A stretch of DNA of 35,492 nucleotides. It comes from an uncultured Clostridia bacterium. GTDB lineage: Bacteria > Bacillota > Clostridia > Christensenellales > Aristaeellaceae. The position numbers and the translations under genes were made by a program. Location of the stretch: the NCBI GenBank assembly GCA_945928315.1, contig CAMENN010000016.1:1-35492 (forward strand), written 5' to 3'. Below the pieces are notes generated by a model that ran no database searches, was not told the origin of the DNA, and worked only from the letters and a program-made list of their open reading frames with translations. Positions 8,019 through 14,835 of the stretch are shown in pieces. Numbering within the stretch: the first letter of the stretch is position 1; each line of letters opens with the position of its first letter.

Positions 8019-8350
8019 GCACGCTCATCGTTGCGGTGCGTCCCGGTGATGCGTCCGCAGTTCAGGCATTGCTCACCCGCTTCGGCGCAGCTGTTACCCC
8101 GCTTCCCAGTGAGCAGAGCCTGTGCCGCCTGAGCGCCGTCATGCCACAGCCCCGCCTGCATCCGGCGCTCGCCGCCCTGCGCAGGGGCATCCCGTCGCTC
8201 CAGCTGTGCGCCATCGAGCAGACGCCGGAGCCGGACGACGACGATGCGCCCGCCCAGCCGGTTTGCGCGTTTCGCGCGCTCACCGAGCCATCCCCCTGTG
8301 GGGAGCTTGCAGCCAGACGGCTCTATGGCTTCAAAACCCGGACAGACTGA
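8015..8350 (+). CDS. Small hypothetical protein coupled to the LysR gene
   Basis: A 111-residue product starting at a GTG that overlaps the LysR stop by 4 nt (GTGA). No family is recognised. The N-terminus (STLIVAVRPGDASAVQALL) looks like a beta-strand/helix start of a small alpha/beta domain, the middle is rich in Leu and Pro, and an acidic run (EPDDDDA) lies near residue 71. No signal peptide or membrane helix is seen. The overlap and the terminator right after the stop support a real third gene of the unit; the unremarkable composition and lack of homology leave open that it is spurious. Confidence 0.55.
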   Translation: MSTLIVAVRPGDASAVQALLTRFGAAVTPLPSEQSLCRLSAVMPQPRLHPALAALRRGIPSLQLCAIEQTPEPDDDDAPAQPVCAFRALTEPSPCGELAARRLYGFKTRTD

Positions 8351-8351
8351 T

Positions 8352-8382
8352 CCCGTCGTGCAGCCGCACGACGGGTGTTTTG
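8352..8382 (+). terminator. Rho-independent terminator of the MATE-LysR unit
   Basis: CCCGTCGTG (8352-8360) pairs with CACGACGGG (8367-8375), a 10-bp stem counting the C8361-G8366 pair, followed by TGTTTTGT. It starts directly after the stop of the small ORF. Confidence 0.85.
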
Positions 8383-8454
8383 TATTACCCAAACTCCCTT
8401 TTTCTCCCACCTTCCATAAGCTGTGCATTATGGCGCGCATACCCTTTTCTGTCT

Positions 8455-8483
8455 TTGTCACAATCCGCATCCGCATGTATAAT
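8455..8483 (+). promoter_or_regulatory. Promoter of the hydratase gene
   Basis: -35 TTGTCA (8455-8460), 17-bp spacer, -10 TATAAT (8478-8483), 42 nt upstream of the start codon. Confidence 0.8.
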
Positions 8484-8524
8484 AAGGATAGAAAATTCTG
8501 CTTGCGGGAAAGGAGCAATTTGTC

Positions 8525-10789
8525 ATGATCAAACTCTACGACGGCGGCGTCTATCTCGTCGGTGGACGCGACATTGTGGAAAGCGGCGAGGAGCTGACCC
8601 GCCGCACCGGCCGCACGGTCACGCCGCAGGAGGGCGCACAGGGCACCATGGCCTACGGCATCCTGAGGGCGCACAACAAAAGCGGCGATATGGACCACCT
8701 CAAAATGCGCTTTGACAGCCTGACCAGCCACGACATCACCTACGTCGGCATCATCCAGACGGCGCGGGCCTCCGGCATGAAGGAGTTCCCGATGCCCTAT
8801 GTGCTCACCAACTGCCACAACAGCCTGTGCGCCGTCGGCGGCACCATCAACGAGGATGACCACCGCTTCGCCCTCTCCGCCGCGCACAAATACGGCGGCA
8901 TCTACGTGCCCGCGAACATGGCCGTCATACACAGCTACAACCGCGAGATGATGGCCGGCTGCGGCCGCATGATCCTCGGCTCCGACAGCCATACGCGCTA
9001 CGGCGCGCTGGGCACGCTGGCCGTCGGCGAGGGCGGCGGCGAGCTGGCCAAGCAGCTCGTCGGGCGCACCTACGACGTCGCCCGCCCCGGCGTCATCGCC
9101 ATTTACCTGACCGGCACGCCGCGTCCCGGCGTCGGCCCGCAGGACGTGGCGCTCTCCATCATCGGCAAGGTCTATGCCAACGGCTATGTCAAGAACAAGG
9201 TCATGGAGTTTGTCGGCCCGGGCATCGCGAATCTGCCGGTGGAATACCGCAACGGCATCGACGTCATGACCACCGAGACGACCTGCTGGTCCTCCATCTG
9301 GGAGACGGACGCGCGCACCGAGGAGTACCTCGCGCTGCACGGCCGCCCCGAGGCGTACAAAAAGCTCGCTCCCGCGGACATCGCCTACTACGACGGCTGC
9401 GTCTACGTCGACCTGTCCACCATCGAGTGCACGATCGCCCTGCCGATGCACCCCAGCTACGCGCTGCCCATCGACGAGCTGAAGCGCAACGCCGCGGACA
9501 TCCTGCTCGACTGCCAGAAGCGCGCCAACGAGCAGATCACCGGCGCGGCGCTCGACCTCGTCTCCAAGGTGCATGACGGTGCGGTGTGGGTCGACCAGGG
9601 CATCGTCGCGGGCTGCTCCGGCGGCACGTTCGACAACGTCTGCGCCGTCGCGGACATCCTGCGCGGCCACAGCTGCGGCAACGGCGCGTTCCGCATGAGC
9701 GTCTATCCGGGCAGCATGCCCGCTGCCATCGAGCTGATGAAGAACGGCGCGCTCACCGACATCGCCGCCGCAGGCGCGATCATCCGCGAGTGCTTCTGCG
9801 GCCCCTGCTTCGGCGCGGGCGATACCCCGGCCAACGGCGAGCTTTCCATCCGCCACACCACGCGCAACTTCCCCAACCGCGAGGGCAGCAAGCCCGGCGA
9901 GGGGCAGATGGCCGGCGTCGCGCTCATGGACGCGCGCTCCATCGCCGCCACGGCGATCAACGGCGGCAGGCTGACCGCCGCGACCGACCTCGACATGACC
10001 TATACCGCGCCCGCGTACCACTTCGACCGCTCCGTCTACGACAAGCGCGTCTACAACGGCTTCGGCCGTCCGGAGCCGGAGCACGAGCTGCGCATGGGCC
10101 CGAACATCAAGGACTGGCCGGAGCTGCCCGCGCTCTCCGGGGATCTGCTGCTGCAGGTCGTCTCCTACATCACCGACCCCGTGACCACGACGGACGAGCT
10201 GATTCCCTCGGGCGAGACGTCCTCCTACCGCTCCAACCCGCTGCGCCTGGCGGAGTTCGCGCTCTCGCGCAAGGACCCGCAGTACGTCGGCCGCGCGAAG
10301 GCCGTGCACGCCATCGAGGCGGCGCGCGAGCAGGGCGAGGCCCTGCCGGAGGCCGTGCAGCGCGTCTATGAGGCGCTCGCGAAGGTGACGCCGGTCGATC
10401 CCGCGAACACGGTCATCGGCTCCACGATCTACGCGCGCAAGCCGGGCGACGGCTCCGCGCGCGAGCAGGCCGCCAGCTGCCAGCGCGTGCTGGGCGCAGC
10501 GGCGAACATCGCGGGCGAGTACGCGACGAAGCGCTACCGCTCCAACTGCATCAACTGGGGCATGGCACCGCTGCTGACGAAGGAGCCGGAAAAGCTCTCG
10601 CTGGGCTGCTGGGTGTTCGTGCCGGGCCTGCGCAATGCGATCCTCGCGGGTGAGCAGCAGTTCAGGGCGTTTGTCGTCACGGAAGACGGCACTGTCACAA
10701 AGACGGTGCTGACCATGGACCCGCTGACCGTCGACGAGCGGCAGATCATCGCCGACGGCTGCCTGATCAACTACTATCGCAGCCACTGA
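8525..10789 (+). CDS. Aconitase-superfamily hydratase, YbhJ-like
   Basis: A 754-residue iron-sulfur hydro-lyase of the aconitase superfamily, closest in length and layout to the uncharacterised E. coli YbhJ group. The 4Fe-4S ligands are visible: C364 (AGCSGGT) and C425/C428 (CFCGPCFGAG). Their spacing (61 and 3) is close to that of aconitase C358/C421/C424. Other marks are the GSDSHTRYGALG motif near residue 155 and a C-terminal swivel domain with GDGSAREQAASCQR and NCINWG. The start follows AGGAG 9 nt upstream. The substrate is unknown: homologues include citrate, homoaconitate and isopropylmalate enzymes, but the length and missing family-specific segments argue against plain AcnA or LeuC. 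A CoA-transferase lies convergently downstream. Confidence 0.88.
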   Translation: MIKLYDGGVYLVGGRDIVESGEELTRRTGRTVTPQEGAQGTMAYGILRAHNKSGDMDHLKMRFDSLTSHDITYVGIIQTARASGMKEFPMPYVLTNCHNSLCAVGGTINEDDHRFALSAAHKYGGIYVPANMAVIHSYNREMMAGCGRMILGSDSHTRYGALGTLAVGEGGGELAKQLVGRTYDVARPGVIAIYLTGTPRPGVGPQDVALSIIGKVYANGYVKNKVMEFVGPGIANLPVEYRNGIDVMTTETTCWSSIWETDARTEEYLALHGRPEAYKKLAPADIAYYDGCVYVDLSTIECTIALPMHPSYALPIDELKRNAADILLDCQKRANEQITGAALDLVSKVHDGAVWVDQGIVAGCSGGTFDNVCAVADILRGHSCGNGAFRMSVYPGSMPAAIELMKNGALTDIAAAGAIIRECFCGPCFGAGDTPANGELSIRHTTRNFPNREGSKPGEGQMAGVALMDARSIAATAINGGRLTAATDLDMTYTAPAYHFDRSVYDKRVYNGFGRPEPEHELRMGPNIKDWPELPALSGDLLLQVVSYITDPVTTTDELIPSGETSSYRSNPLRLAEFALSRKDPQYVGRAKAVHAIEAAREQGEALPEAVQRVYEALAKVTPVDPANTVIGSTIYARKPGDGSAREQAASCQRVLGAAANIAGEYATKRYRSNCINWGMAPLLTKEPEKLSLGCWVFVPGLRNAILAGEQQFRAFVVTEDGTVTKTVLTMDPLTVDERQIIADGCLINYYRSH

Positions 10790-10838
10790 CGCTTCCTGCG
10801 CGTTTTCTGCGGCAAAGCCGCTTCATGCAGCACAAATA

Positions 10839-10885
10839 CAAAGAAGGTTCAAGGAGCCGGGCTCCCTGAACCTTCTTTGTTTTCC
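10839..10885. terminator. Shared terminator between convergent hydratase and CoA-transferase genes
   Basis: CAAAGAAGGTTCA (10839-10851) pairs perfectly with TGAACCTTCTTTG (10867-10879), with a further GGAGC/GCTCC inner stem and TTTTCC on the plus side. The minus-side tail is less U-rich (TATTTGTG), so it is strongest for the hydratase. Confidence 0.85.
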
Positions 10886-10914
10886 TCCTGTGTCCCCTTC
10901 CCCGCGGAAAGGCA

Positions 10915-12426
10915 TCACACCTCCACCTCAAAGGGCAGCAGCGAGAGAATATCCTGCTGCACATCGACGCCGGGGTAGACCTCCAGCAGCTTGAGGCCGC
11001 GCGCGGTGAGGATGAACACGCAGCGCTCGGTGACGTAGAGCACGCGCTGTCCGTTGGCCACCGCATTCCGGGCGGAGAAGCTGACGCTGCGCACATCGCG
11101 CACAAACTTGGGGACCGTGCCGTTCTGCACAATCGTGACGGTTTCCCCCTCGCAGCTGACCTCCAGCCCCTTGGTGTTGAAGGTCAGGCAGAAGACGACC
11201 GTGGGCGTCCTGGCGGTGATGTTGGCGAAGCCGCCGATGCCCGCATAGGTGCCCGGCCCGCGGTGCGCATTGACGTTGCCATGCCGGTCCACCTCCAGCG
11301 CGCCCATGAAGCAGATGTCCAGCCCGCCGTGGTTGTACAGGTCAAACTGGTTGGCCATGTCGTAGACCGAGGCGGCGCCGATCATCGCGCCGAACACCTT
11401 GCCGGAGGCGGGAAATCCGCCGATGCCGCCGGATTCGACGGTCAGGGTGATGTGGTCGAGCATCCCGTTTTCCCGGGCGTAGGCGGAGATCGTCTCCGGA
11501 ATGCCGATGCCAATGTTGACGATGTCCTCCTGGCGCAGCTCGCGGGCGGCGCGCCTGCCGATGATGTGGCTGGCCAGACTGCGCTGGCGGTGGCCCGAGG
11601 TCTGCGTCTCCAGCTTTTCCGTCCAGTCGTTCCAGTCCTCGTAGCGGATTTCAAAGCTGCCGGTGAGGGCCTGCAGTGCCTCCGGCCGCGGCTCGGGCGG
11701 CTGCACTACGATCGCATCGACCAAACAGCCCGGAATGATGGCGTTTCTCGGGCGGGAGGGCATGTCCACGATGCGGTCCACCTGCACGATGACGATACCG
11801 TTGTTCGATTTGGCCGCCTGACAGATGGAAAGCGCGTCGCCGGACATGTACATGTCGTCAAAGGAGATATTGCCCTTGCGGTCGGCTGCAGTGCCCTTGA
11901 TCAGGGCGACGGTGATGCGGGGCAGCTTGTAGTAGAGGAACTCCTCCCCATCCACCTCGACCACCTTGACGAACGAGCTGTCCGTGGAGATGGGATTGAT
12001 GCCCGGCCCCTCGCGCCGGGGATCGACGAAGATGTCGAGGCCGACCTTCGAGAGCGCGCCGGGAAGGCCGCCCGCCTGTGCACGGATGGCATGGGAGATG
12101 CAGCCCAGCGGCAGGTTATAGGCCTCGAAGCGGTTTTCGAGGATGATCTTCTTGGTGCTGGGCATCGCGCCGAAGTGGCCGCAGATCAGGCGGTCCACCG
12201 CGCCGGCGCGGATATAGCCCTCCGCGCTGCGGTCCTCCTCCCACACGCCAAAGCCGGCGCTGGAGACGATCGTCAGGTGCTTGGGCGAGTGGGTCTGCTG
12301 GTATCTGCGGCCCAGCGCCTCATGGAGCTCGACCGGGTTTTCGATGCCGACAAAGGAATTGACGCAGATGCAGTCCCCGTCCCGGATGAGGCTGATGGCT
12401 TCTTCTGCCGTCATGATGCGATACAT
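10915..12426 (-). CDS. Family I acyl-CoA:acetate/3-ketoacid CoA-transferase
   Basis: A 503-residue fused alpha-beta CoA-transferase like Pct and YdiF. It moves CoA between acyl-CoAs and free acids (acetate, propionate, acetoacetate or similar) through a glutamyl-CoA thioester. The N-terminal half (1-260) carries the alpha-type fold; the C-terminal half (from about 285) carries the beta-type fold with the catalytic ESG motif, E331, in TLTVESGGIGGFP, the same place as E333 in YdiF. The start at 12426 is chosen over an upstream ATG because the region before it is a structured leader; the AAGGCGG site is weak. Substrate preference cannot be read from sequence. The neighbouring hydratase suggests organic-acid metabolism. 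Confidence 0.92.
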   Translation of the reverse strand: MYRIMTAEEAISLIRDGDCICVNSFVGIENPVELHEALGRRYQQTHSPKHLTIVSSAGFGVWEEDRSAEGYIRAGAVDRLICGHFGAMPSTKKIILENRFEAYNLPLGCISHAIRAQAGGLPGALSKVGLDIFVDPRREGPGINPISTDSSFVKVVEVDGEEFLYYKLPRITVALIKGTAADRKGNISFDDMYMSGDALSICQAAKSNNGIVIVQVDRIVDMPSRPRNAIIPGCLVDAIVVQPPEPRPEALQALTGSFEIRYEDWNDWTEKLETQTSGHRQRSLASHIIGRRAARELRQEDIVNIGIGIPETISAYARENGMLDHITLTVESGGIGGFPASGKVFGAMIGAASVYDMANQFDLYNHGGLDICFMGALEVDRHGNVNAHRGPGTYAGIGGFANITARTPTVVFCLTFNTKGLEVSCEGETVTIVQNGTVPKFVRDVRSVSFSARNAVANGQRVLYVTERCVFILTARGLKLLEVYPGVDVQQDILSLLPFEVEV

Positions 12427-12586
12427 AGGGATCAACCGCCTTTTTTGGGATATGGCAGGGCAGAAAAAAGCCTGCACGGCCGTGCAGGTCAGCGGCGATG
12501 ATCTCCGGCAAGCGGCTGCGTCCCTGCAACGCTGTGTCCATCGCCGACGCGTCCGGCGGAGGGCCGCCGTCCGGTCATCTGAATCC
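12427..12586 (-). promoter_or_regulatory. Long structured 5' leader of the CoA-transferase gene
   Basis: About 160 nt separate the promoter from the start codon. Read on the minus strand, the leader contains CGGCGG/CCGCCG, then CGGCGATG paired with CATCGCCG around a structured 40-nt loop, and then the perfect hairpin CCTGCACGG/CCGTGCAGG (12471-12488) followed by CTTTTTT. That last part has the form of an intrinsic terminator about 45 nt before the ATG. The upstream segment GTTGCAGGG can pair with CCTGCA of the terminator arm, so an alternative antiterminator is possible. It matches no riboswitch class I can recall. Confidence 0.5.
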
Positions 12587-12591
12587 TATGT

Positions 12592-12620
12592 ATTGTAACA
12601 TGAAATCGCTTTGCCCGCAA
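12592..12620 (-). promoter_or_regulatory. Promoter of the CoA-transferase gene
   Basis: On the minus strand, -35 TTGCGG (12620-12615), 17-bp spacer, -10 TACAAT (12597-12592). Confidence 0.7.
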
Positions 12621-12671
12621 GTGCGAGCTTTGTGATGCATCCCGGCCGGGCCCAGCTCCTCGGCCCAAGAC

Positions 12672-12705
12672 GGAAAAAGGGCCCGGAAACTCGTCCCGGA
12701 CCCTT
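12672..12705 (-). terminator. Terminator-like hairpin, minus strand
   Basis: AAGGGCCCGG (12677-12686) pairs with CCGGACCCTT (12696-12705) with one mismatch. On the minus strand the 3' arm runs into TTTTT (12678-12674). It could end transcription from the phosphomutase gene, about 190 nt upstream on that strand, and insulate the CoA-transferase promoter. Confidence 0.6.
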
Positions 12706-12897
12706 CACTGCTCGATGGTTTGAAAGCCATGCAGAATGCATGCGTCCTGTGCCCATTCGCATCTGCATTCTCTTCGGGAGGTCATGGGGACTGCCGTCCC
12801 CATCCCCCGGCCTGGGGCTTTGCCCCAGACCCCACCAGGGACCAATCCCCGGACCCTTCTTCGCTTCGCGCCTGCAGCCCGTTTTTTCTGTAAACCC
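12706..12897. other. Gene-free spacer with hairpins
   Basis: No supportable gene. An open frame at 12586-12768 on the minus strand has no ribosome binding site. The stretch holds TGGGGA/TCCCCA and TGGGGC/GCCCCA hairpins and the 61-bp dispersed repeat listed separately. Confidence 0.6.
12811..12871. repeat. 61-bp dispersed repeat, copy A
   Basis: It matches 22923-22983 at 55 of 61 positions with no gaps. It contains the hairpin TGGGGC-ttt-GCCCCA, a degenerate CAGGGA...TCCCCG pair and the tail CTTCTTCGCTTCGCG. Like copy B, it lies just downstream (about 27 nt) of the stop codon of a minus-strand gene. Confidence 0.75.
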
Positions 12898-14622
12898 TTA
12901 CGCCATCAGCGCCTTGCAGGCCGTGACCAGCGCCTCGTTCTGCGCGGCGGAATCCTCGTGGCTCTTCGCGTTCGTATTGACATAGAGCTTGATCTTCGGC
13001 TCCGTGCCGGACGGACGGATGCAGACCCAGGCGTCGTCCTCCAGCTCAAAGTAGAGCACGTCGGACTTGGGCAGGCCCGCCGGGGTCACGGTGCCGTCGG
13101 CCGCGGTGCGGGTGCCGGCCAGGTAGTCGCGCACGGCGAGGACCTTCTTGCCGGCCAGCTCCTTCGGCGCGTCGGCGCGCAGGTTCTTCATGATGCTCTG
13201 CATCTTCGCCACGCCGTCCTTGCCCGGCAGCGTCACGGAGACGACCTTCTCGACGTAGTAGCCGTAGGTCGCGTAGATCTCCTGCAGGATGTCGTAGAGC
13301 GTCTTGCCCTGCGTCTTGGCCCAGGCCGCCGCCTCGGCGATGAGCAGGGAGGCGTTGACGCCGTCCTTATCGCGCACAAAGGTGGAGGACAGGAAGCCGT
13401 AGCTCTCCTCGAAGCCGAAGACGAAGGTGTGGTCGCCCTTGTCCTGGAACTGCTGGATCTTCTCCGCGATCCACTTGAAGCCGGTCAGCGTGTCAAAGCA
13501 CACGAGGCCAAAGCTCGCGGCGATCTTGCGCGCCAGCTCGGTGGAGACGACGGACTTGACGACCGCGCCGTCCTTCGGGAGGGTGCCCAGCGCCTGACGG
13601 CTCTTGAGGATGTAGTACAGCAGCGTGCAGCCGATCTGGTTGCCGGTCATCAGGTAGTACTTGCCCTCGTTGTCCTTGACGGCGATGCCCACGCGGTCGC
13701 AGTCCGGATCGGTGCCGAAGATGCAGTCCGCACCGACCTCGTCCGCCAGCTTCATCGCCATGGCGAAGGCCGCCGGGTCCTCGGGATTCGGGACCTTGAT
13801 GGTGGAGAAGTTCGGATCGGGCAGCTCCTGCTCCTTGACGATGTACACGTTCTCGATGCCGATCTCGCTGAGGATGCGGCGCACCGGCTTGTTGCCGGAG
13901 CCGTGCAGCGGCGTGTAGACGATCTTGAGCTCCTTGCCTGCGGTCTTCATCAGCTCCGGCTGGACGGAGAGCGTCTTGACGTCGGCGATGTAGTCGTCGT
14001 CGACCTCCTTCTTGCCGATGATCTGCAGCAGGCCCGCCTCGCGCGCAGCCGCCTCGTCCATCTCCACCGCGTCCTGATAGCGGTTTTTGCGGATCAGGGC
14101 GAGCACCTGGTCGGCGTACTCCGGCGGCATCTGCGCGCCGTCCTCCCAGTAGACCTTGTAGCCGTTGTACTGCGGCGGGTTGTGGCTGGCGGTGATGACG
14201 ATGCCCGCGATGGCATGCAGATGGCGCACCGCGTAGGAGAGCACCGGCACCGGGCGCAGCTCATCGAACAGGTAGACGTGGATGCCCTCATGCGCCAGCA
14301 CCAGCGCGGACGCCTTGGCAAACTCCGGGCTCATGCGGCGGGAGTCGTAGGCGATGACCACGCCGCGGCGGGCATACTCGGGGTTCTGGCTGTTGATGTA
14401 GTCGGCGAAGCCCTTGGTGGCCCGGCGCACGTTGTACAGGTTCATGCGGTTGGTGCCCGCGCCGAGCACGCCGCGCATGCCCGCGGTGCCGAAGGACAGC
14501 TCGGTATAGAAGCGGTCCTCGATTTCCTTCTCATTGCCCTCAAGGGCGCGCAGCTCCTCCACCGTCGCCTTGTCATCCGCGAAGTCGCGCAGCCAGGTCT
14601 CGTATTGTTCACGATAAGTCAT
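12898..14622 (-). CDS. Phosphoglucomutase/phosphomannomutase (PgcA type)
   Basis: A 574-residue alpha-D-phosphohexomutase that interconverts hexose 1- and 6-phosphates, feeding cell-envelope precursors and glycogen or sugar catabolism. All four signature sites are present: the phosphoserine loop TASHNP with S146, the metal loop GTDPDCDRVGIA, the sugar-binding FGFEESYGF and the phosphate-binding RPSGTEPKIKLYV near the C-terminus. Length fits the Bacillus PgcA group (about 580). The start at 14622 follows GGAGGG 9 nt upstream; the frame stays open for more than 1.8 kb upstream, but that is antisense to pepF and is not coding. It is transcribed divergently from pepF. Confidence 0.95.
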   Translation of the reverse strand: MTYREQYETWLRDFADDKATVEELRALEGNEKEIEDRFYTELSFGTAGMRGVLGAGTNRMNLYNVRRATKGFADYINSQNPEYARRGVVIAYDSRRMSPEFAKASALVLAHEGIHVYLFDELRPVPVLSYAVRHLHAIAGIVITASHNPPQYNGYKVYWEDGAQMPPEYADQVLALIRKNRYQDAVEMDEAAAREAGLLQIIGKKEVDDDYIADVKTLSVQPELMKTAGKELKIVYTPLHGSGNKPVRRILSEIGIENVYIVKEQELPDPNFSTIKVPNPEDPAAFAMAMKLADEVGADCIFGTDPDCDRVGIAVKDNEGKYYLMTGNQIGCTLLYYILKSRQALGTLPKDGAVVKSVVSTELARKIAASFGLVCFDTLTGFKWIAEKIQQFQDKGDHTFVFGFEESYGFLSSTFVRDKDGVNASLLIAEAAAWAKTQGKTLYDILQEIYATYGYYVEKVVSVTLPGKDGVAKMQSIMKNLRADAPKELAGKKVLAVRDYLAGTRTAADGTVTPAGLPKSDVLYFELEDDAWVCIRPSGTEPKIKLYVNTNAKSHEDSAAQNEALVTACKALMA

Positions 14623-14683
14623 GACACATAACCCTCCGTCCGTATGGTATTCAGGCAGGTCTTTCGGAAAAACCTCTGTGACA

Positions 14684-14712
14684 ATTATAATGCAAAACAC
14701 CCTGATTTGAAA
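14684..14712 (-). promoter_or_regulatory. Promoter of the phosphohexomutase gene
   Basis: -10 TATAAT (14689-14684) with a poor -35, TTTCAA (14712-14707), at 17 bp on the minus strand. Confidence 0.6.
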
Positions 14713-14752
14713 GAGGAATTTGGCGGATTTTTCTTTTTCTGACGGTTTTTGC

Positions 14753-14781
14753 TTGTTCCCCACGGGAAAGGTGTGTATAAT
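14753..14781 (+). promoter_or_regulatory. Promoter of pepF
   Basis: -35 TTGTTC (14753-14758), 17-bp spacer, -10 TATAAT (14776-14781). A GCCCC/GGGGC hairpin lies in the leader, just upstream of the ribosome binding site TGGAGGA (14824-14830). Confidence 0.7.
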
Positions 14782-14835
14782 GAAGGGGCTGTCACACTGC
14801 AAAAGCCCCTCCGACGGGGCGAATGGAGGAAAACG

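Noticed and set aside
7973-10786. Minus-strand ORF of 937 residues
   Set aside because: It is antisense to the aconitase-family hydratase, which has all its catalytic motifs, promoter and ribosome binding site. The reverse frame has none.
12320-12541. Small upstream ORF in the CoA-transferase leader (ATG 12541)
   Set aside because: It has no ribosome binding site and reads out of frame far into the main gene. It could at most be a leader peptide, which the sequence alone does not support.
12500-12545. c-di-GMP (GEMM-I) riboswitch in the CoA-transferase leader
   Set aside because: Only GGGACGC matches the core. The other conserved GEMM-I segments and the receptor stem are not seen.
12586-12768. 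Minus-strand ORF of 60 residues
   Set aside because: No ribosome binding site; it crosses a terminator-like hairpin and the CoA-transferase promoter.
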